64,000 bases of DNA from assembly GCA_038087015.1 (NCBI GenBank), contig JASBNA010000003.1:1984001-2048000 (forward strand), written 5' to 3'. Positions within the stretch are counted from its first letter, which is position 1. Each line of letters opens with the position of its first letter. Below, piece after piece: positions 23,365 to 35,217 of this stretch. The notes under the pieces are model-generated. The model saw only the letters and a list, made by a program, of their open reading frames with translations, searched no databases and was not told the DNA's origin. This stretch comes from Cerrena zonata. Its lineage: Eukaryota > Basidiomycota > Agaricomycetes > Polyporales > Cerrenaceae. Both the position numbers and the translations under genes were made by a program.

Positions 23365-26128
23365 ATGGCAGGATCACTATCCTTGTCCACAAAACTCTCG
23401 CCGTTTCCCTGGGCAGCTACAGTCATCGCGACATATACCGAAAAGGCAGAGCTTTCATTTGATGAGGCTGCCTCTGGTGTGACATTGGATTTCGATGGTT
23501 CGCAAATCACAGATGAAGCACAAATCGTCCAAACACTAGCAAAGGCTGGTGGGTTGGCCGATGAGAGCACCAAGGTACGTCGCCAATTTTATATCACCGA
23601 CATCTGTTATATTCAATGATCTCCACAGACTCAAGCATATTTTGAGCTCGCAAAGACTTTACCTAAAGCTACCGCGTTGCCTGATATTCTCGCTGCCCTG
23701 GATTCACTTGATGACCATCTTGCGTTCCGAACATTCCTCATCGGACATGATCTAACGGCGGCCGATTTCATCGTCTGGGGTGCTATCAAAGGTGAACATT
23801 TTGTTGTCTAAGTGACGTAATGAGTCATTTATCACAAACCCTATAGGAAGCGTGAAAATTATTGGTCTGCTGAAAAATAACAAGCACGTTCACCTTAGTC
23901 GTTGGTACTCTCATGTCGAGTCACTCGAGTCTACTCAACTTGCCCTGACGAGCTTTACCGGTAAGTACTGTTATTTCTATTTTTGTTTCCCGTGTTTATA
24001 TATAACTGCAGAGGCGAAGGCTAGCAAGGCGCGAAACAACAAGACTGCCGCGTCGTTTGCTCTCGGTCTTCAAGGAGCGAAAGAAGGCGAGGTCGTCACT
24101 CGTTTCCCTCCCGAGCCGAGTGGCTACCTTCACATCGGTCATGCTAAAGCTGCGATGCTCAATCAATATTTTGCGAAGATGTACAAGGGAAAGTTGATCA
24201 TTCGTTTTGATGACACCAACCCTACCAAGGAGAGAGTAAGTATCTGACAAGTTCTCCGTGGGAAACCGTCTAATCATTCCTTTTGTCTAGACTGAATTCG
24301 AGGAAACTATTCTTGAGGATCTTGCCCTCCTCGATATCCACGGTGATGTCCTCACACACACCTCTGATTACTTTGACCAGCTGTACGAGCTTGCCATCCA
24401 ACTTATTAAAGAGGGCAAAGCCTACGCGGATGATACTGAACAAGCTCAGGTAAATTTATTCCTTTTCGACCCTGATGCAAGTGTTGACACGAATGTTAGA
24501 TGCGTGATGAGCGTTTCAACGGAATCGCATCCAAGCATCGTGATGATAGTGTCGAAGACAACCTGAAGCATTTCGCCGAGATGAAAACTGGTTCTGCCGA
24601 AGGCGTCCGGTGGTGCATTCGTGCCAAGATGAGCGTAGACAACCCCAACAAGGCCCTCCGTGACCCTGTCGTCTATCGATGCAACCTTTTACATCACCAT
24701 CGCACTGGGTTTGTCGCGCATTTCCTCCGTTGGCATAGAAAGTGCTGATCACTGACATTTTGGATTAGTGATAAGTGGAAGATTTACCCAACATACGATT
24801 TCGCTTGTCCAGTTGTTGACTCGATTGAGGGCGTGACACACGCTCTAAGAACAAACGAGTACCGGGACAGAAACCCGCAGTACTACTGGATGATCGAGGC
24901 CCTCGGTCTTCGAAAAGTTAACATTTGGGATTTCAGTCGCCTAAACTTTGTCTACACTCTCCTTTCGAAACGCAAACTTCACTGGTTCGTGGATAACAAT
25001 CTCGTTAGTGGCTGGGATGACCCACGGTTCCCTACTGTTCGTGGTAAGTAAATATTACACGTGTCCCCTTCATTGTAGCTTATGTTGATTACAGGTATCC
25101 GTCGCCGCGGTCTTACCGTTGAGGCTCTGCGCCAATTCATGTTGGCGCAAGGTCCTTCTCAGGCCATTGTCTCGCACGAATGGGATACCCTTTGGACCCT
25201 GAATAAAAAGATCATCGATCCTATTGCTCCGAGGTTCTGGGCTATTTCCAAGGGGGGACAGTACGTCGGATTTAGGAAAGACGGATGTATTTAGACCCTG
25301 ACGCATTTCGTTATAGGGTCCCTGTTGTCGTCAAAGGTGGACCAGCAACGCCTGAGGTCAAGACCTTGCCAAAGCACAAGAAGAACCCGGACGTTGGAGA
25401 GAAGAAGACGGTCTTCGCTTCCAACATCTTACTTGACCAGGAGGACGCTTTGTCATTCGAGGATAATGAGGAGGTCCGTCTCTGGATGTTTATGCCATTG
25501 CTCTATTTCATCTCATTATTTATTGTAGATCACGTTGATGGACTGGGGTAACGCCATTGTTCGTAAGAAAGAGGCCGATGCATCTGGCAAGATCACCTCC
25601 ATCGAGCTCGAACTGCACCTCGAGGGCGACTTCCGCAAGACCAAGAAGAAGATCACCTGGTTGGCCGCGCCTTCTACCGAGTACCCCCTCATCGACGCTA
25701 CGCTTCTTGATTACGACTACCTTATTACGAAGAAGAAACTCGAAGAGAACGACGAATTCCAGGACGTCGTCACTCCCCAGACCGAGTTCCGTGAGGGGGT
25801 CCTTGCCGACGCCAACGTGACAGATTTGAAGAAGGGCGAGATCATGCAGTTTGAACGGAAAGGATACTACATCTTTGACGGAAAATCTGAGGATGGAAAA
25901 CTTCAGTTCATTCTCATCCCCGACGGCCGTGCTGCTAGTATCGCGAGCAAGGCTGGTGCAAGTGTGGACGTAACTACTAAGGAGAAGAAAGGTGAAAGTG
26001 CGAAGCCGACGTCCGACACGCCGGTTGATACAAAAATGTATAAGATGGAGACTGTATACGGTGACAAGGAGGTAACTACCCCTGTCGAAACCAAGATGTA
26101 CAAGACCGACAACATATATCACTCATAG
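23365..26128 (+). CDS. GUS1: Cytosolic glutamyl-tRNA synthetase
   Basis: Charges tRNA-Glu for cytoplasmic translation; class I synthetase of the eukaryotic/archaeal type. Ten exons (23365-23574, 23629-23791, 23847-23960, 24012-24235, 24291-24449, 24500-24708, 24769-25043, 25095-25260, 25317-25473, 25529-26128) give 758 residues with no frame error. A GST-like N-terminal domain ([17 protein letters not shown]), which in yeast binds Arc1, is followed by the HIGH motif in [13 protein letters not shown] (about residue 203). [12 protein letters not shown] and the KMSKS equivalent LLSKRKLHW (about 425) follow, then the anticodon-binding beta barrels ([28 protein letters not shown]). The tail holds an imperfect duplication, PVDTKMYK and PVETKMYK, of unknown role. 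A decayed RecQ-like sequence begins right after the stop. Confidence 0.96.
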
Positions 26129-26199
26129 AGGTAGAATCCGTGTACTATAACTGAATTTTGAATACAATGTAGCTCTTTGGTGTACGCCGCGCCGCAGAT

Positions 26200-27560
26200 C
26201 TAGTGTGAGACTATTTGACAGCCTGAGAAATGAATGTCCTCTGCAGATGATCTGCCTCAAGCTGAAAAGTGGTTCTGTCCACAAGTTGTTCAAGCTGCTA
26301 TTGGATCTTTGCAACTTGCAATCTAGTCATTTTTTCTGGATGTCTGCACTATTCTGTCCAAACATGGTGAGCTCATACCCAGATCTGATTGAAGCTGATC
26401 TGCTGATCTTCTGATGGAGTTTAGCCATCCACCATCTTGAACTTGAAACCAGTTTCAGGAATGTTTGAATGCAGTAGAAGGTTGTGGAAATGGGACAACC
26501 AGGTCTGGGGATGCTATGGAGGTTCTTACAGCAACCATCAGGAAACTTCAAACCCTTCAAGAGACATTTGAGAGGGCACCTACAGAGGGGAGACCCTCTG
26601 AACTTGTAGATTATTCCAATGACTTTGAGTGGTCAGCTCTCCTCAGAGACAAGCTCCACTCAATCTTCAAACTACCCAACTTCCACACTATTCAGGAACA
26701 GTGAGCCATTTTTACCCTCAGGCTTGTGTTTCAATCATTCTCACAAAGTTATTCAGAGTGTGTAATGCCAGCATGGCAGGGACTTGTTCTGTGTTATGAG
26801 TACTGGTAAGAGCTGAGATATGTTTAATTTTAATCTGATAAGTTCATTTTCAATATTACTGGGAAGTCACTGACTCTCCAATTGCCTGCACTTTTGTTGG
26901 ATGGAGTAACCATTATGCTTGAACCCCTGGTCTCTCTTATTGAAGATCAGGTAGATAGGCTCAAGAAGTTGGGGAGTGAGTATTTCATACTGATTTTATT
27001 TTATTTAAGTTTATGAACATCTTTCTTAGTAACTCAAGTAGTTGCTTTTGGCTCACAAGACAACAATATCAAGACTAAATTACATGCTGGTATCAAATTA
27101 TGCTATATGACAGTAAGGGCCATGGTGAAGACCATGCTGGATATTGTAATCATGAGAAATGGCACATGCACACCTATACAGTTGGTGGACCTCCTCAAGA
27201 AAGAGTTTGATAAAGAGGTAAGAGACAAATATCATTTGTGACATACAGCGGATTTTGAAATCTCTAGACATTACAATACTCCATTCAAGTTGTTCACCTT
27301 TTTCTTCAGGGTTATATCAAGCTCAATACTTATACTTCTAGACAATATCCTTGTACTTATGCTACAATCAGGGTCACCCCCAAAGGTCAGGATCTTGTCA
27401 ACAGCCCTTACAATGAGGATTTCCAAATTGTACTGCCTTACAACCAGCAAGGTGTCAGGAGTAGGGGCCCTTCACCAGATTTGGAGAGAAATGGATGTAT
27501 ATAGAAGAATGTCTGAAGAATATACTATATGGATCAAAAGCTATCACTAATCCTACATTA
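26200..27560 (+). pseudogene. Decayed RecQ-type DNA helicase relic
   Basis: AT-rich stretch, unlike its neighbours, with short helicase-like pieces on the plus strand. Around 26645-26700 it reads RDKLHSIFKLPNFHTIQEQ, like the RecQ N-terminal motif 0. NASMAG lies near 26765 and FCVMSTG near 26785-26806; between them the frame is broken by one base. After an interruption inside Walker A, 26861-26974 reads [15 protein letters not shown] then [18 protein letters not shown], helicase motifs I and Ia. The DEAH box and motifs III-VI are missing. At 27290-27470 one frame reads YIKLNTYTSRQYPCTYATI and RVTPKGQDLV, resembling a winged-helix RQC domain. Stops, shifts and loss of the helicase middle mark a dead copy. 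Multi-copy RecQ-like genes are common in mushroom genomes, so this is probably an old insertion between GUS1 and PMT2. Confidence 0.6.
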
Positions 27561-27561
27561 G

Positions 27562-30525
27562 CTAAGGATAAATATTCCAGGACTGTTGAAGCAGTAGTGA
27601 GTAATGAGGTACAGAAAGAAATTGTATATGACACTTACTTTACGCCACCGCAGACCCCAGTGCTCCTCAATCGGGCCGTCCATACCAAAGGCAAAGCCTT
27701 TGAACCACCAGAAGCAAGCAACAATACTGAAAGAGAGGACACCGAACACAATCCACTTGGTTTTCTCCGATAGGCGTTTGGTAGTGAACACGAAGTGGTC
27801 AATAAGATGTGCGAGCATGAGGATGGAGAAGTATAGTGTCGGGAGGTAATGATGGACATAGGTCACTCGACCCATGATCATGAATGGGACTAAGAAGGAC
27901 GTTAACATAGGTACTCATGAATTGAGTGTACACCTACAATAGTGAAGAACCCAGCCAAAGAATGCGATTTTCCCGACGTAGATGAAATGATCCCATTCCC
28001 CTAAAGTACGTCAGTCACCAACGGCGAGTTCACGGTCGTCAAATAACTCACTGGGTTCCATATCCGTATACCTCCGTTGCATACGAACAAGATAGACACC
28101 GAGGACACAAAGAGAAACGAACAAGCTAGCAGTACTAGCCCACCAAATAATAGGCGTGCCAAGCAGGTAGTATTTTGTTTGTTGATCGCCCCATCCGCAC
28201 ATTCGCAGACCGAGACGGAGGAATGGCCAATCAGAAGGGCTAGAAGCGAGAATATCTTCTTTATCGGGATCAGGAATGAGAGCGTTGTTTGAAGTCATCA
28301 TAGCGACGTTGAGGTGAAGGAAGTCGCGTATAAACGGCGAGCGATAGAATTTGGCATTCCCCCGTGGTACTAAATTAGATTTTGGATTAATGAGGCGACC
28401 AAACAACACAGGGAACAGATGTTTGACTTACGACGGTCGTTGACATGACTTTCGACATTCCAGTATGTATGGATGTCATTCGGATTGTTCTCCATATCGC
28501 AACTAACCTCGACTTGCTTGAAGCCCCACTGAGGGAGGATCGCATTGGCTGCACGGAGGTAGCACCCAAGTACTTGGTGGCGGAACCTTAATCGAGTCGT
28601 CAACGAGTGAATAGTATCAACCTTGTGTTTGCTGCCACGTTTGATATCATCAACGACTTCCACGACCCAGTAATCGTGTTCATCACCGATGGTCAAGTTT
28701 CCATAACATGATACCTCATGATTCAGTTTGGTGACAGGTGCGGGGATTGGATGGGAATGAAGATTGCGAGTCGTAGGTGCATGACGGAGTCGGATAACGT
28801 CCTTGTCTTTAAGGTAACGAAGAGGTCCCTCTGGGTCAACTTCACCTTCGTGCCATGGAGGGGTAATGAACCAGTCGTTGTTGTCATCCTTGTAGTGATA
28901 ACATGTAACCTGCTGTTGGTTGGAGCCGACAGGGTAAGTCTGGACATGTGAATGCAATAGACCACCTCCCCAACCCATGTTCTTGAGAGTGACCTTGGAA
29001 CCGAATACGATGTCGAGGGGATTGCTAGCGAAGTCGTTACCTTCGAGGTTGGCTTGGAAGAGAGAGCTCATTTGAGCATCACCGGGACCGGAATGATTGA
29101 GGATAAGGAAATGCAGCTTGAACGAGGCCATGTAGACAAGGATGGGCAAAACAATTAAACACCCGACACGGGCACCCCAGTGTCGGACTTGATCGCGCTA
29201 CATAATTCCCTTTTATTAGGTTCGTGGTTTAGGAGAGAAAGCACGAAACGTACCACAGGCATTTTCACATCGCCGAATTTTTCCCAGAGGTCTTCAATTG
29301 TGTACAAACCAACCAACGCAGTGACGAAGAGCCCGATCCATTTGACACTGTGAGTGCAGATATATCAGCATATATGCATAGTTATATACCATCAGGCAAC
29401 ACACCTAGTGACACAACCAATGGAAATACCGGTCATTGCGAGCCAAGCCCACCAGTCGAACGAGAATGATCTGGATAGATGGTCAGTAGTTAAATAGGGT
29501 GATCAGGTGTCTGAACATACTGATATTGTTGATTGTGGAATTTCGAGAGACAAAAGACAGTAGTGAACGTGAAGAAAAGCAACATAGAGTCGAGGAGAAT
29601 GAAACGAGAGATACACAACCAAGCAACATCTACACACTCGTTAGTCTTTGACACAGGAGTGTTAATTCCGACTTACCAAACAGCACCATCAAAGCAACTA
29701 GGTGACATGCCCGCCAACTCATGCCCAACTCTACAGCAGTGTACCATCCCAGAGGTACCATAGCTACACCAAACATCGCTAACATGACTCGCATGGCAGT
29801 ATATGGAACATTTTCTGGGTATGCTTCACCACTCTTGAACTCGAAGTATCCGTCATAACCTGACAGCAATCCAGCGAGACCGACCAGCATCTTCCCAAGG
29901 GGAGGGTGAACATCGAAGTAGAACTCTCGCTTGAGATAATGAGAGCCGAATTTGCCAAAGTGGGCTTCGTCCCAGACTACAATATTCGACTTGCCGATTT
30001 TGTGGAACCGTGTCCAGCAGGAGAGGAGGGTATAGATTATGGGTGCTATATGTTCAGAGTTTTGCTGGATGAACTCTCCCTAGAGCATTTGTTAGGCAGT
30101 CGGAGTGACAGTAGACTGAATATACATACAATCGAAGTCGGAGGGGGTGGTGGCGGTCGTCGTACCCTTCCACTACCTACAGGGCCTCTCGACGCTTTCA
30201 TTTTGGCATAGACATCCTTTCCACCATCGTCATAGGCATCATAGGCGGCGGCCTGCTTCTCATCGTGCACGACGTAGGTCCCGGACCCATCTCCAGCAGC
30301 AGGAGCGCGAGGGACTCGCCTCCTGGCAGTGTCCTCACTCATGTAGTGTGGTAGTGGTAATTCCTCCTCTCGACGTGGCACTGTGGTCCAGCCTAAGCTA
30401 CCTGTTGGAGAGTTGTCCGCAGCGGATGTATGGTGGTGTGGATAATGGATTTCCTCAAAGTCTGAAGACGTGCGAGGAGAACCTTGCGGTGTGCCGAGAT
30501 TGATCGCGACGTCAGCAGGTTTCAT
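27562..30525 (-). CDS. PMT2: Protein O-mannosyltransferase, Pmt2 family
   Basis: ER membrane enzyme that moves mannose from dolichol-phosphate-mannose to Ser/Thr of secreted proteins. Ten exons (30130-30525, 29677-30079, 29521-29629, 29405-29470, 29254-29347, 28432-29197, 28052-28369, 27938-28000, 27639-27889, 27562-27582) give 828 residues in an intact frame. A hydrophilic N-terminus ends in a Pro run. The PMT core follows with VVWDEAHFGKFG carrying the catalytic DE pair and FDVHPPLGKMLVGLAG, plus several membrane spans. The luminal MIR region reads GGGLLHSHVQTYP, RLRHAPTTRNLHSHP and CYGNLTIGDEHDYW. The C-terminal spans end in GLRWRKSWNIYP, whose last residues come from a 21 bp exon. The motif set favours the Pmt2 subfamily. 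Confidence 0.93.
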
Positions 30526-30953
30526 GTATTAGACGAGGTGGTTGCTGATTAGCTAGCCGGCTGGGGTGTAGCCTAGCAATGGGATGGGCACATGTAGCAG
30601 CGAAAGATCAAAGAACCAAAAGCACAAGTAAGTAAGTAGGAAGAATGTATGTAGACGGAAATAGCTGCGGAGTGAGCTGGCGGTCTATACGTGGTCTCTC
30701 CCATCTCTCTTCTGGCGTCCTATTCGACGGCCATCAGCCACCTCGCCTATCGCCACATCTATCATCCACAATTACTTTCGTTGTACCTCAGGCTGCGCGC
30801 ATTATCGTTGAGGATTAAAATAACTGTATCGAGGGAAAGAAAGCAGAGCAAGAGCTACTTTTGGGTAGGTACAAAAATACACGAGAGCAGAGAAACCAAA
30901 GAACAAAATGAAAACCAGAGTATGTACATTGGACGCAGTCAGAACATGAGTGT
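30526..30953. promoter_or_regulatory. Upstream region of PMT2
   Basis: 428 bp between the PMT2 start and the fibrillarin stop, both on the minus strand. It should carry the PMT2 promoter and the fibrillarin 3' UTR. No extra gene is visible. Confidence 0.45.
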
Positions 30954-32176
30954 TTACTGGTGCCTCTGGTAGATAGCTAGAAGGAGATGTCAGCACATTA
31001 TCAGGCTAGGCATATAAAAGAGAGTTACATACCACAAACCATGGCGTGATCACGTTCGTATGGTTCAAGCGTAACCTGCTCGAGGGGCTTGAACTTGCTT
31101 TTCTTGAGTTCGTTAACTTCATTGGCGAAGACGGCTTCGGGGGCAATTGTTGAATCGATACAGCTGGCCTTGATAGAGATGACACAATGGCCACCATTCT
31201 TGAGGAAGTACTCGGCGTTGAGAGCAACGATACGAGCTTGATCAGGTTGTGCGACATCGGCAAAGATGACATCGACAGACGAAAGGAGCATGCGGTAGTT
31301 TTGGGGTTTTCGTGCATCCTCGACGATTGCTATGATGAGAAAAACTATCAAAAACCGCTTCCACGAGAAGGTTAAACGAGAAGGGACTTACGAATAACGT
31401 TGGTTCGCTTCTTTGCCATACCAATCAAATCACGACCCGGACGAAGGGAGAATTCGACGGCATAAACGACACCCTCTGGACCAACGATATCGGCAACATG
31501 ACTGACACTGGTTCCACTTGCAGCACCGAGGTAAAGGACCTTCTTTCCTGGTGCGATAAAGATGTGGTCCAAACCACCAAGGACACCAGCAGCCAACTTC
31601 GAGCGGAAAGGATTCCAGACACGATATTCGACTTTCGTGCCCTTCAACACCACCTTCAACGGAGATGCGCTTCTCGCCATAGACAGATTCTCCAGGGACC
31701 AAGTTCTTGGTAACAAGCAAACTCTCCTTGCCCTTTGCGATGAAAACTCCAGCATGTCTGTGGGGTTCGATAATTACGTTCGCACCACCCCTTGCACCTC
31801 CTCTGCCTCCGGGGCCGCCTCGTCCTCGAGGAGCACCTCTGCCTCTACCACGGCTATCGCCACCTCGTTTAGCGACTCCCCCTCGTCCTCCACCACCTAG
31901 AAGTTCAACATGAGCGAAAAGCGCAAAGTTTCGTAAAATAACATACCACGTCCTCCACCAAAGCCGCCACGACCACCTCCACCACCTCTGGGTGCACCAC
32001 GTCCTCCGCCGAATCCTCCACGACCTCCTCCACCACCACCCCTACCGCCGAAGCCACCACGACCGCCTGGAGCACCTAATCAACAGAAGAAAAAAAGTAG
32101 TTAGCCTGGCTAATTACACTCTATCCCCACTGCAGTTGTTTGAAAATGATAAGATAGTAAGCTTACCGAATCCCAT
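30954..32176 (-). CDS. NOP1: Fibrillarin, rRNA 2'-O-methyltransferase, one apparent frameshift
   Basis: Nucleolar catalytic subunit of box C/D snoRNPs; methylates rRNA and is essential in yeast. Exons 32167-32176, 31947-32075, 31392-31896, 31033-31329 and 30954-30976 give about 320 residues. The first coding exon is 10 bp (MGF plus one base). A Gly/Arg-rich GAR domain is followed by [45 protein letters not shown], the SAM-binding [49 protein letters not shown] and the end YQRHQ. One extra base in the run at 31640-31642 breaks the frame between ISVEGGVE and GTKVEYRV; removing it gives a full-length normal protein, so a sequence error is far more likely than a dead gene. Confidence 0.95.
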
Positions 32177-32518
32177 TGTTATGTATATGCAAAGAGTGGT
32201 GCTTTGAATGTGTCCTAGACGGTTGTGTGAATGCAGAAAAATTGGGAGAAGACTTTACCGCTCTCCAAAAACGGCAACCCACACTTGCACGATCAACAGT
32301 GTCCGCTTATGGAAGGTTTCGTGGTTCACATAGGCGGAAGCAAGTCCAATGGAAGTATCAGCCGAGAGCACTCAAATAATTCCCAAGCTTTCGTAGAGAT
32401 ATCAGACGCATAAGATACATTGTCGAATCAAGACTAAAGAGGATTGGTGCATATTTGTGTTACAGTTCTCCAGACTTTCTTTCGCAGAACAACACCCCAC
32501 ATCAATTCATACAGACCC
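32177..32518. other. Upstream region of fibrillarin
   Basis: 342 bp between the fibrillarin start and the end of the next minus-strand gene. It should hold the fibrillarin promoter and 5' UTR. No gene is seen. Confidence 0.45.
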
Positions 32519-33272
32519 CTAGCTCATGACCTTCTTCTCAGCATACTCTTGTTCAGTGCCTAGAAAATGATGTTCAGCATCTATGTCAGATAAAATGAAG
32601 CTAATGATAGGCTACCTAGGATCAGTACAGTTGGGGTTCCTGCACTATAAACAAGATGAATAAGCTTTTCAGTACGTCTTGTAAAAATAAACTTACGGTG
32701 CGAGGGTCAGCACAGCGTTGAACCGCCCATGGCTCTGGGATAATAGCAGAGTCGGGGATGGTCCTATACTGGTTCTGCCAGTCCCTGAACTCCTGTGAAT
32801 CGGAGCGGCGAAGACGCGGAGTAGGAGTCGAGGTCGTGGGTTGTGTCAATCGCTGATTGGGATTGGCCTTCGGAGTCTGCAACTCGCGCTCTCGATAGAT
32901 GCGCCTGACATCATTCGCCGTTATGGGCGCACGATAAGGACGTTGGTAGTTCCAAGATTTCTTGATGAGCCCGCTCTTTGGTAGAACGGGGTGATAACCC
33001 AACTTGAGCGGCTTCTTTGGAGCTGGTTTCGTCTCGGGTTCGTTAGTTGTAGTAGCGGCATCGTTGTCCTTCGATGAAGAGGAAGGTTTCGGCTTCGATT
33101 TCTTATCGCCTTTCTTTTTCTTCTTCTTGATTGGAGAACAGTCGAGGCCGACAGCTTCAAGCTGCTGGCGCAAGTGATCTGCTGGGTCCATACCCGGAGG
33201 ACAGGGCGGGTACGGATCGGATTTGCGCCGAGGTCTCCCTCTTGGCATGTCCGGATGATAGAAAGAGTACAT
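32519..33272 (-). CDS. Small basic protein of unknown function, 3' end uncertain
   Basis: Exon 1 (32697-33272) encodes a hydrophilic Lys/Pro-rich protein. It starts near MPRGRPRRKSDPYPPCPPG and has a poly-Lys stretch (SPIKKKKKKGDKKSKPKP) that could be a nuclear localisation signal. KLGYHPVLPKSGLIKKSWNY, then RDWQNQYRTIPDSAIIPEP, look conserved. A likely exon 2 (32616-32644) gives TCRNPNCTDP, and a last exon (32519-32559) would end EQEYAEKKVMS. The exon 2-3 junction works only if the donor falls after CCTA, but the sequence there is CCTAGGTAG, one G too many for a GT donor. The other options stop within exon 2 (EPQLY or DPR ends). I do not recognise the family. Length is about 190-215 residues depending on the end. 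Confidence 0.6.
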
Positions 33273-34042
33273 GTTGGTAGTGTTTTCTGTAGATGTGAGA
33301 AGTATTGGCAGTAATGAAGAGACACTAGCGATATCTCATCTCCTTTTATATCAATTAGGCCCTCTCGTAGTGGTTTCTGTCCTGAGGCATATTGTCAGTA
33401 TTGGCTGTTGCCACACGAGAGCATGATACCAGGGAACACGAAATGGCATTTGTTCCCTTGGCGCTTGCTTTGTCTGCCCTGCAATTGTCAATACAAACGA
33501 TTGCATTGCAATACAAAGACATATTAAGCGCACTAGGAAGCATACTTGTAGGTATACAGGGTCTGTTTTATCATATGTATGATAGCTGTACGAGGACCCT
33601 GGCAACTTGTACAAAGTCAGTGCATGACGAGTACGACAGTCACTAGGACCACAACAAATGACCGTATTCAAAACTTGCAAGACGCCTTGGGTCATTGTTA
33701 ATTGTTCTCTGTGAGAATAACGCCTTCTCTTCTGTGCATGGTGATCTTGTTCAGGTTCAAAGAGAAATCGAGAAATAGCGACACGCTCTTGACTTGGAGA
33801 CGACGATGAATTAAGCGATTATATATGTCGTAAGTATTCCAGAGCCACGACAGCGAAGTTTTGTAAACGGTGGTCTCTACGTCCAGTTCAGAATTTATAG
33901 ATAGTTGTTCTACCGCAAAGGAAACCTGGCACGTATCGCAGCGACCACTGTCAAGACTATGAAAGTTTTGAACTTTAACGACATAGCATGACACGAATAC
34001 AAGCCAATGAACTCACCGACAACGGAATAGGCTGCTTGGCCA
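33273..34042. other. Intergenic, nothing supported
   Basis: 770 bp between the start of the small basic gene and the mL54 stop, both on the minus strand. It should hold the former's promoter and the latter's 3' UTR. An open frame at 33698-33994 has only a GTG start and no family resemblance. Confidence 0.5.
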
Positions 34043-34482
34043 TTACTGTGTCTTCATGAAGTTTTGGTCTCGTATTCTCTGTCGTCTCTCCCTCCTCATA
34101 CGCAGTTTCTCGCCGACACCTCCAGGTCCATCATCCGGAATAACCTTAGGCTCTAAGAGTTTCCATAACCATGGTGGATATGCGTCATCTGCAAGAGCGA
34201 CGACTTGTGGTTGCCCCTTCAAGTAGTTTAGACCAGTAAGGACAGTGCCTTCTGGAGCACTCGATCCCGCTTTGTCTGCAAACAACAAAATAATTCGGTC
34301 ATTAGACTGTACAAGAAAGCAGCTAAATCTAAATACAACATACCAACTTCAGGTGTAGTGGCTTCAGGTGTCGTAACCGTTACCTCTACGGGTTTCGTTT
34401 TGGTAGCATAACACCGTGGTGCATTACGACACACAGTGAGTAGGTGGCGTTGAGGTCGTCGTAGAGAATAGAGAAGAGACAT
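34043..34482 (-). CDS. MRPL37: Mitochondrial large ribosomal subunit protein mL54
   Basis: Two exons (34344-34482, 34043-34275) give 123 residues, normal for this family. The N-terminus, MSLLYSLRRPQRHLLTVCRN, is Arg-rich without acids, a typical mitochondrial targeting sequence. The body contains GLNYLKGQPQVVALADDAYP then PWLWKLLEP, the mL54/MRPL37 signature, followed by a basic C-terminus (KLRMRRERRQRIRDQNFMK). The frame is intact. The yeast symbol is given by family resemblance. Confidence 0.85.
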
Positions 34483-34723
34483 TGTCGTGACAGTGACCGT
34501 GTGACGATGCGCCTGTAACGCGTCGGGCAGAAAGACGCGGGTGTGGGGATCAAAGCGTCCCCACGCTTCTTGACAGCGAACGACGACCACGACGTTTGTG
34601 AAGCATGCACTGCCTGATCTTCTATCCATTGTCTGCACTGTCTGCATCAAATTTCAAGAACAACATTAATCAAGATATCTATTTACGGGTGCAACAACAA
34701 CGCAGCGACTATAATACAAGGGT

Positions 34724-35217
34724 GTGCAAGATGTGCAGCAAAGAACGACGAGAGCAAGACTATATGAAGATACGACAAGAGACCAAGAAACGTGTGACAG
34801 CGATTGTGGGATCAAGATGTGGGACCAAGAAAGAAGATACTTTTTTGATTATGGCGACATGTTATGCCTGATAGGGTTCCTTTGCAAGAGTGGGACTAAC
34901 GAAGCTTTCTACATGAAAATGAATGAAATGCAAAATGAAGACGAGAAGAATTTCACAAGAGAAGATCAAGATTTGTTGAACGATTGTTTGATTTGATGAC
35001 GCGAGTAGGACCGGCCTTGGACAATTTGTCCCGCAACGAATTCAAGAAGTCCTGCGAGACGATCAAAATCAAGGAGACAAGATCCAAGCAACGCGCACAT
35101 ACCACAATTTTAGCTGAGATAACAAGCTTCTTGGTCGGAAAGCAAGATCCCGACGACGTCGAAGTTGCTGGTGAACGTAAAACGTCCGATCCTTCATCTT
35201 CTTCATCTTCTTCATAG
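34724..35217 (+). CDS. Hypothetical protein with an apparent frameshift
   Basis: Two open frames join if one base is added near the T run at about 34986-34988. The first contains ERRYFFDYGDMLCLIGFLCK and NEMQNEDEKNFTREDQDLLN. The second reads FDLMTRVGPALDNLSRNEFK and continues with a Lys/Arg-rich helix-like stretch and a Ser run. Composition looks coding, but no family is recognised. The 5' end and start codon are unsure. The last bases overlap the 3' end of the minus-strand gene at 35212. It may be a small lineage-specific gene or a remnant. Confidence 0.3.

Noticed and set aside
33698..33994. 99-codon minus-strand frame
   Set aside because: It starts with GTG, has no ATG near the start, no splice sites and no recognisable family.
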